This document shows, in pieces, positions 6,299-10,627 of a stretch of 10,627 bases of DNA. Made by a program: the position numbers and the translations under genes. The DNA is from Microbacteriaceae bacterium. GTDB lineage: Bacteria; Actinomycetota; Actinomycetes; Actinomycetales; Microbacteriaceae. Position 1 is the first letter of the stretch, and every line of letters begins with the position of its first letter. The stretch covers positions 1 through 10,627 of the forward strand of contig JAAYAS010000064.1 in NCBI GenBank assembly GCA_012719255.1, in the 5' to 3' direction. Below the pieces are notes generated by a model. The model made no database searches and had not been told where the DNA came from. It saw nothing but the letters and a program-made list of their open reading frames with translations.

Positions 6299-7498
6299 AT
6301 GCGTCACGGCTGGCTCGCCTCGGCGCCCGCGCCGCTGCGGGCGCTGCGCAACGACGCCATCGGCGCGGCGATCGCCGGGCTCGCGGTGGTGCTCGTCGTG
6401 GGGCTCGGCGGCGCCTTCGCCGAGCCGACGGCCCGCACCGCGGCCTCGGTGCTGCTGGCGGGGCTGCACTTCGCGACGCTCGCGCTGCGCCGCGCCTCGC
6501 CGATCGCGTTCGCGCTGCTCAACGCCGTGCTCGCCGGCATCGGCTACCCGATGCTCGCCGGCCCCGACCTGATCGCCCTCGTGCTCGTGCTCGTGGGCGT
6601 CTACTCGGTCGCCGCCTTCGCGCCGAAGCGCTGGCACGCCCTCGGCCTGCTCTCGCTGCCCTTCGCCGTCGCCCTGCTGCTCATCGACATCGTCGTGCTC
6701 GCCGACGGCGCCGCCGACCCGATCGCCCTGGCGATCGTCGTCGCCGCGATCGCCGCCGTCTACCTCGCCGCCTGGGCGCTCGGCTACGCGCGCCGCGGCC
6801 ACTTCGAGACGCAGGCGCAGGAGCGCGAGCGGCTGCGGCTGCTCGAGCGCGACGCGCACCGCCTCGCCGAGCTCGCCGTCGCCGACGAGCGCACCCGCAT
6901 CTCGCGCGAGATGCACGACATCATCGCCCACTCGCTCGCCTCGATCATCACCCTCGCCGAGGGCGGCCGGATGGCCGCGTCCCGCGACCCCGAGCTCGGC
7001 ACCCGCCTGTTCGAGCGCATCGGCGACGCCGGCCGCGACGCCCTCGACGACGTGAAGCGGCTGCTGCGCAACGTCGAGGAGGGGCAGGGGGATGCGCCCG
7101 CCCACGGCGTCGACGAGCTGCCCGACCTCGTCGGCACGGCCGCGCTCGGCGGCCTGCCGATCGTCCTCGCGATCGACGGGCGGCCCCGGCCGCTGCCGAC
7201 CGGGCTCTCGCTCGCCGTCTACCGCGTCGCGCAGGAGTCGATCACCAACGTCCTCAAGCACGCGCCCGGCGCGCGCACCGAGGTGCGGCTGCGCTGGCCG
7301 CATTCCGGCGAGGAGCCGCCGCGGCTCGAGCTCGAGATCGAGAACGAGCTGCCGGACGGCGCCGCCCCCGGCGCCGGCACCGGCCGCGGGCTCACCGGGA
7401 TGCGCGAGCGCGTCGAGCTGTTCGACGGCGAGCTCGGGGCGAACCGCACCGGCGGCCGCTTCCACGTGCGCGCCGCGCTGCCGCTCCCCGCGGAATGA
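6299..7498 (+). CDS. Two-component sensor histidine kinase (HisKA_3, DesK/NarL-partner type)
   Basis: A membrane sensor kinase of 399 residues that should autophosphorylate on His206 and pass phosphate to the response regulator encoded next. About five TMs fill residues 19-163 with only short loops, so the signal is probably sensed in or near the membrane. A short coiled-coil-like linker (about 168-195) leads to the HisKA_3 dimerisation helix with ERTRISREMHDIIAHSLA (His206). The HATPase domain has the N-box AQESITNVLKHA (Asn317) and the G-box GRGLTGMRERV (362 on). The first G-box is degenerate (LPDGAAPGAG), which is common in this group. The frame is open back to an ATG at 6227. However, the 24 extra residues are low-complexity, and a -10 box six bases before 6299 points to that ATG as a leaderless start. 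It is followed after 28 bases by the regulator and is divergent from the ABC exporter it probably controls. Confidence 0.92.
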   Translation: MRHGWLASAPAPLRALRNDAIGAAIAGLAVVLVVGLGGAFAEPTARTAASVLLAGLHFATLALRRASPIAFALLNAVLAGIGYPMLAGPDLIALVLVLVGVYSVAAFAPKRWHALGLLSLPFAVALLLIDIVVLADGAADPIALAIVVAAIAAVYLAAWALGYARRGHFETQAQERERLRLLERDAHRLAELAVADERTRISREMHDIIAHSLASIITLAEGGRMAASRDPELGTRLFERIGDAGRDALDDVKRLLRNVEEGQGDAPAHGVDELPDLVGTAALGGLPIVLAIDGRPRPLPTGLSLAVYRVAQESITNVLKHAPGARTEVRLRWPHSGEEPPRLELEIENELPDGAAPGAGTGRGLTGMRERVELFDGELGANRTGGRFHVRAALPLPAE

Positions 7499-7526
7499 TC
7501 CGAGCACCAGTGAAAGGCCCTGCTGC

Positions 7527-8231
7527 ATGACCGACCCCGCCGCCCCCATCCGAGTGCTCGTCGTCGACGACCAGGCGCTCGTGCGCGAGGGACTCTCGCT
7601 CATCGCCGGCTCCGATCCCGGCATCGAGGTCGTCGGCACCGCCGACGATGGCCGCGCCGGCCTCGAGGCCGCGCTGCGGCTGCGGCCCGACGTCGTGCTC
7701 ATGGACGTGCGGATGCCCGGCATGGACGGCATCGAGGCGACCGCGAAGCTGCTCGCCCGCCCCGCCGAGGCCGCCGAGATCCGGGTGCTCGCGCTCACCA
7801 CCTACGACTCGGAGGACTTCGCGGTGCGGATGCTCGCCGCCGGCGCCTCCGGATTCCTCCTCAAGGACGCCCCCGGCGAGGAGCTCGTGCGCGCGATCCG
7901 CACCGTGCACCTCGGCGACGCCGTGCTCGACCCGCGCATGACCCGGCAGCTCGTCGACCGGCTCACCGCCGGCGGCCGCACCGCGCCGATCGACGAGCAG
8001 CGCGCCGCCGCCCTCGACGCGCAGCTCGCCTCGCTCACCGAGCGCGAGCGCGATGTGCTCGAGCACCTCGTGCGGGGCGCCTCGAACGCGCGGATCGCCG
8101 CCGCCCTCCACCTCGCCGAGGTCACCGTGAAGGCGCACGTCGGCCGCATCCTCGACAAGCTCGACGTCCCCGACCGCATCCACGTCGTCATCTGGGCCTA
8201 CGAGTCGGGCCACCTGCGGCCGGGGGAGTGA
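7527..8231 (+). CDS. Two-component response regulator, NarL/FixJ (LuxR-HTH) family
   Basis: A DNA-binding response regulator of 234 residues. The receiver domain (about 8-125) has the acidic pair Asp14-Asp15, phospho-acceptor Asp60 in VVLMDVRMPGMDG, the switch Thr91/Thr92 and Lys113 in FLLKDAPGEEL. All the catalytic residues are present. The C-terminal LuxR-type HTH begins LTERERDVLEHLVRG at 170, with the recognition region EVTVKAHVGRILDKL, and ends at the stop. The start at 7527 begins exactly at the family N-terminus and has GAAAGG at 7512-7517, nine bases upstream. The open frame extends to 7092, but that part is inside the kinase gene. It forms an operon with the kinase, 28 bases away. 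By analogy with other kinase-regulator-ABC loci, it probably regulates the divergent exporter; the stimulus is not known. Confidence 0.94.
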   Translation: MTDPAAPIRVLVVDDQALVREGLSLIAGSDPGIEVVGTADDGRAGLEAALRLRPDVVLMDVRMPGMDGIEATAKLLARPAEAAEIRVLALTTYDSEDFAVRMLAAGASGFLLKDAPGEELVRAIRTVHLGDAVLDPRMTRQLVDRLTAGGRTAPIDEQRAAALDAQLASLTERERDVLEHLVRGASNARIAAALHLAEVTVKAHVGRILDKLDVPDRIHVVIWAYESGHLRPGE

Positions 8232-8266
8232 TCGGCCCCGCGACCGGCCGCGACCCGCGACTCTGC

Positions 8267-8272
8267 TACGTT
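8267..8272 (+). promoter_or_regulatory. Candidate -10 element for the AraC-type regulator gene
   Basis: TACGTT fits TANNNT and would give a leader of about 30 bases with GAGGGAGG (8295-8302) as ribosome binding site. Just upstream, CGCGAC occurs three times in direct orientation (8239, 8249, 8256). The first two are 10 bp apart, which could suit an AraC-family protein, but such words are common at this GC content. Confidence 0.4.
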
Positions 8273-8309
8273 CATCCCGAGTTCACCGTGCGGCGAGGGA
8301 GGCGGGGCG

Positions 8310-9275
8310 ATGGATGAGCAGCGGCTCGTCGAGCTCGACATCCGCGGTGTCGAGGAGTGGCGCAGCACCGTCACCTCGCTGCTGCTGCCCCTCGCGATCG
8401 AGACCGACGACCCCGACGGGTTCCGCGCGAGCATCCGCACCGTCACCGTCGGCGGCGTGCGCGTCTACCGCATCTCCGCCTCCTCGCACCGCTCCGCCCG
8501 CACCGAGCGGCTGCTCACCAGCGGCGGCGACCCCTTCTACGCGGTCGTGCACCAGGTCGCCGGCACCTCCCGCATCCACCAGTTCGAGAACTCCGCCGAC
8601 CTCGTCGAGGGCGACTTCGCGCTCTACGACACCACCTCGCCCTACCGCCGCGAGTTCCCCGAGGGCACGACGCTCGTGATGCTCGTGCCGCAGCAGCTGC
8701 TCAACCTGCCGCCGCGCGCCTTCGCGCAGATCGCGGCGCTGCGCATCCCCGGCGACCGCGGCATCGGCGCGATCGCCTCGCCGCTGCTCGGCGGCGTCGC
8801 CGCGAACCTCCCCGCCCTCCTCGGCCCCGGCGGCCGGGCGATCATGCAGTCGGTCGTCGACGTCATCGGCGCCTGCGTCGCCGAGCTGCTCGGCATCACC
8901 GCGCCCACCCGCTCGCACACCCACCTCGAGCTGCTCATGCAGGTGCGCGAGTACATCATGGGCCGGCTCGGCGAGACCGACCTCACCCCGCAGCGCATCG
9001 CCGAGGAGCACTTCATCTCGGTGCGCACCCTGCACTCGCTGTTCAAGGAGCAGGGCACCACCGTCGCCACCTGGATCCGCGAGCGCCGCCTCGAGATGGC
9101 CCGCCGCGACCTCATCGACCCGCTGTGCACCGACCCGATCCGGCTCATCGGCGAGCGCTGGGGGTTCGTCGACGCCACCCACTTCTCGAACGCGTTCCGG
9201 CTCGCCTACGGCGCCTCGCCCCGCTCGTACCGGCAGGCCGCGCAGGCGGTGTCGCAGCGCGCCGGCGACGCCTGA
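8310..9275 (+). CDS. AraC family transcriptional regulator
   Basis: A transcription factor of 321 residues with the two-part layout of the AraC_binding_2 group (NphR/FeaR-like). An N-terminal ligand-binding, cupin-like region spans about 35-200 and includes LVEGDFALYDTTSPYRREFPEG, typical of this group. The C-terminal AraC DNA-binding domain (about 207-310) has a first HTH around 225-248 (ISVRTLHSLFKEQG) and a second around 276-300 (GERWGFVDATHFSNAFRLAYG). The signature stretch then ends SPRSYR. The start at 8310 has GAGGGAGG seven bases upstream. Only four bases separate its stop from the AEC permease gene, so the two are co-transcribed and probably translationally coupled. It most likely senses a small molecule and controls this transporter; which molecule cannot be told from sequence. 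Confidence 0.93.
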   Translation: MDEQRLVELDIRGVEEWRSTVTSLLLPLAIETDDPDGFRASIRTVTVGGVRVYRISASSHRSARTERLLTSGGDPFYAVVHQVAGTSRIHQFENSADLVEGDFALYDTTSPYRREFPEGTTLVMLVPQQLLNLPPRAFAQIAALRIPGDRGIGAIASPLLGGVAANLPALLGPGGRAIMQSVVDVIGACVAELLGITAPTRSHTHLELLMQVREYIMGRLGETDLTPQRIAEEHFISVRTLHSLFKEQGTTVATWIRERRLEMARRDLIDPLCTDPIRLIGERWGFVDATHFSNAFRLAYGASPRSYRQAAQAVSQRAGDA

Positions 9276-9279
9276 CCCG

Positions 9280-10212
9280 ATGGCCGGAGTGCTCCAGGGC
9301 TTCAGCATCATCGCCCTGATCATCGCGGTCGGCGTGCTGCTCGACCGCACCGGCCGGCTCGGCCCGAGCGGCCGGCACGTGCTCAACGCGCTCGCCTTCC
9401 GCGTCGCCACCCCGGCGCTGCTGTTCGGGCTCATGCACACCGCCGAGCTCGACGTGCTCTTCAGCGCGCAGTTCGCGGTCACCGCGGTCGGCATGGTGCT
9501 CATGGCCCTCGTCTACGCCGCGATCGGCGCGGTCGCGCGCTGGGGCGCGGGGCCCACCACGATCGGGGCGCTCTGCGCGAGCTTCGTGAACTCGGGCAAC
9601 CTCGGCATCCCGATCGCCGTGTACGTGCTCGGCGACGGCACCCTCGTCGCCCCGGTGATGCTCGTGCAGCAGCTCATCATGAGCCCGGTGATGCTCGCCG
9701 TGCTCGACGTCGCGAGCCGCGGCCCCGATGCGCCGCGGCTGCGCTGGTGGCAGCTGCTCGTGCGGCCGTTCGCGAACCCGATCGTCATCGGCGCGCTGTC
9801 GGGGCTCGCGCTCAACGTCGCCGGCATCCGGCTGCCCGGCTTCGCGCTCGAGCCGATCCTGCTCATCGGCGGCATCAGCGTGCCCGCCGTGCTCATCGCG
9901 TTCGGCATGTCGATGCGCGACAGCGCCGTGCCGCTGCGCGGGCCCGAGCGCGGGCAGGTGCTGCTCGCGAGCGCGCTGAAGGCGCTCGTGCACCCGCTCG
10001 TCGCGTGGGCGATCGGGCTGCTCGCGTTCGGGCTGGATGCGCGCACGCTGCTCGTCGTGGTCGTCACCGCCGCGCTGCCGGCGGCGCAGAACATCTACAA
10101 CTACGCCGCCGTCGCGGGTGTGGGGGAGCGGCTCGCGCGCGAGAGCATCCTCCTCACGACGATCGCCTCGGTGCCGGTGATCGTGCTCGCGACGCTGCTG
10201 CTGCATCCCTGA
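9280..10212 (+). CDS. AEC family permease (auxin efflux carrier / MdcF type)
   Basis: An inner-membrane secondary transporter of 310 residues with about ten TMs, the usual length of bacterial AEC proteins. These are thought to move small organic anions such as malonate or malate. Family marks are the N-terminal half with LDRTGRLGPSGRHVLNALAFRV preceding TM2, SFVNSGNLGIPIAVYVLG (about 101-118), and NPIVIG at 166-171. SVPAVLIAFGM lies near 200-210, and the late ALPAAQNIYNYAA motif near 265-277. No ribosome binding site is seen, and the start codon lies four bases after the regulator's stop, so translation is probably coupled. Placement behind an AraC-type regulator suggests inducible transport of a metabolite. 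Direction of transport and substrate are unknown. It converges on the P-type ATPase gene. Confidence 0.9.
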   Translation: MAGVLQGFSIIALIIAVGVLLDRTGRLGPSGRHVLNALAFRVATPALLFGLMHTAELDVLFSAQFAVTAVGMVLMALVYAAIGAVARWGAGPTTIGALCASFVNSGNLGIPIAVYVLGDGTLVAPVMLVQQLIMSPVMLAVLDVASRGPDAPRLRWWQLLVRPFANPIVIGALSGLALNVAGIRLPGFALEPILLIGGISVPAVLIAFGMSMRDSAVPLRGPERGQVLLASALKALVHPLVAWAIGLLAFGLDARTLLVVVVTAALPAAQNIYNYAAVAGVGERLARESILLTTIASVPVIVLATLLLHP

Positions 10213-10216
10213 CGGG

Positions 10217-10264
10217 GATGCGCGCGGGGCCGGATGCGCGCGGGGCCGGATGCGCGCTGGGCCG
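10217..10264. repeat. Tandem repeat, three 16-bp units
   Basis: The unit GATGCGCGCGGGGCCG occurs three times head to tail (10217-10232, 10233-10248, 10249-10264). The third copy differs by one base (T for G at its tenth position). It fills most of the 65-base gap between the convergent AEC and P-type ATPase genes. GCGCGC within each unit can pair with its copies, so the array may form stems and act as a terminator, but there is no T-tract. Confidence 0.8.
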
Positions 10265-10277
10265 GGCGCCGCGCCGG

Positions 10278-10627
10278 TCAGGGCGCCGCGGCCGCGGCGC
10301 GGCGGGCGCCCGACAGCGCGCGCAGCGCCCAGAGGATCGCGGCGAGGTCGACGAACTCCTGCGTGAGCGCGCCGATCACCGCCGGGATGTAGCCGAACGC
10401 GGCGACGGTCATCAGCCCGAGCGAGAGGATGATGCCGATCCAGATCGCCTGCAGCGCGATCGACATCGTGTGCTTGCCGATGACGACGGCGCGGTGCACG
10501 CGGCCGATGTCGTCGTGCACGATCACCGCGTCGGCCGACTCGCTCGCGGCGGTCGAGCCGCGCGCGCCCATCGCGATGCCGACGTCGCTCGCCGCGAGCA
10601 CCGGCGCGTCGTTGACGCCGTCGCCGA
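10278..10627 (-). CDS. P-type ATPase, heavy-metal (P1B) type, C-terminal part only
   Basis: The last 116 residues of a cation-translocating P-type ATPase whose upstream part lies beyond the right edge. The fragment opens with GDGVNDAPVLAASDVGIAMG, the hinge/Mg-binding motif at the end of the P domain that holds the essential aspartates. The stretch GSTAASESADAVIV follows, and after it two C-terminal TMs. SIALQAIWIGIILSLGLMTVAAFG is one, and the second includes the conserved QEFVDLAAILWALRAL. Two TMs after the P domain, and GSTAASESAD in particular, match the P1B group (Zn/Cd/Co/Pb or Cu exporters). The Q-E-x-V-D-x-x-x-I-x-x-A-L-R-A-L ending favours the Zn/Cd/Co subgroup, but the metal-binding CPx motif is outside the window. 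The Ala-rich C-terminus ends at the TGA at 10278. Convergent with the AEC permease. Confidence 0.9.
   Translation of the reverse strand, partial: GDGVNDAPVLAASDVGIAMGARGSTAASESADAVIVHDDIGRVHRAVVIGKHTMSIALQAIWIGIILSLGLMTVAAFGYIPAVIGALTQEFVDLAAILWALRALSGARRAAAAAP

Noticed and set aside
6299..7498. Kinase might be inactive because the first G-box is degenerate
   Set aside because: His206, Asn317 and the GRGLTGM box are present, and a weak first G-box is common in actinobacterial HisKA_3 kinases.
10217..10264. Possible small CRISPR array
   Set aside because: The units abut without spacers and there are no cas genes.
1..10627. A defence island, biosynthetic cluster or mobile element
   Set aside because: No transposase, integrase, toxin-antitoxin, restriction or biosynthetic enzymes are seen. 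All genes are ordinary chromosomal families with uniform high GC apart from the two local patches reported.

Overview
The window is about 10.6 kb of very GC-rich DNA with near-exclusive G/C third codon positions, TANNNT-type -10 elements, an Lsr2 nucleoid protein and single-membrane versions of exporters. Together these point to an actinobacterial chromosome, most likely a member of the Microbacteriaceae; that family-level placement is inference. There is no phage, transposase, CRISPR array, rRNA or tRNA. Two genes are cut by the window edges: a DEAD-box helicase on the left and a P-type ATPase on the right.

Left part (1-2740): a DEAD-box RNA helicase on the minus strand is divergent from a membrane-anchored DsbA-like thioredoxin-fold protein with a CPYC active site. 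That gene converges on lsr2. The 13-bp hairpin between them encloses the stop codon of the DsbA-like gene and probably ends transcription from both sides. The lsr2 upstream region is an AT-richer patch with an 18-bp perfect palindrome and nine CGAAT/ATTCG pentamers, a plausible autoregulatory site.

Centre (2740-8231): a two-gene MacB/LolCDE-like ABC exporter operon on the minus strand (ATPase, then a large permease with two FtsX domains, overlapping by ATGA) is divergent from a NarL/DesR-type two-component operon (histidine kinase, then response regulator). This layout suggests that the two-component system controls the exporter. The shared 218-bp intergenic region holds several inverted repeats that could be the regulator's operators, and the kinase appears to be translated from a leaderless mRNA.

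Right part (8310-10627): an AraC-family regulator lies 4 bp upstream of an AEC-family (auxin efflux carrier/MdcF type) permease, forming a coupled regulator-transporter pair of unknown substrate. It converges on the C-terminal end of a heavy-metal-type P-type ATPase. A 3 x 16-bp tandem repeat sits between them.

I find no clear case for a wholly new biological system. The genes belong to known families, and the most interesting signals are regulatory: the lsr2 palindrome cluster, the operator-like repeats between the ABC and two-component operons, the leaderless kinase, and the tandem repeat.
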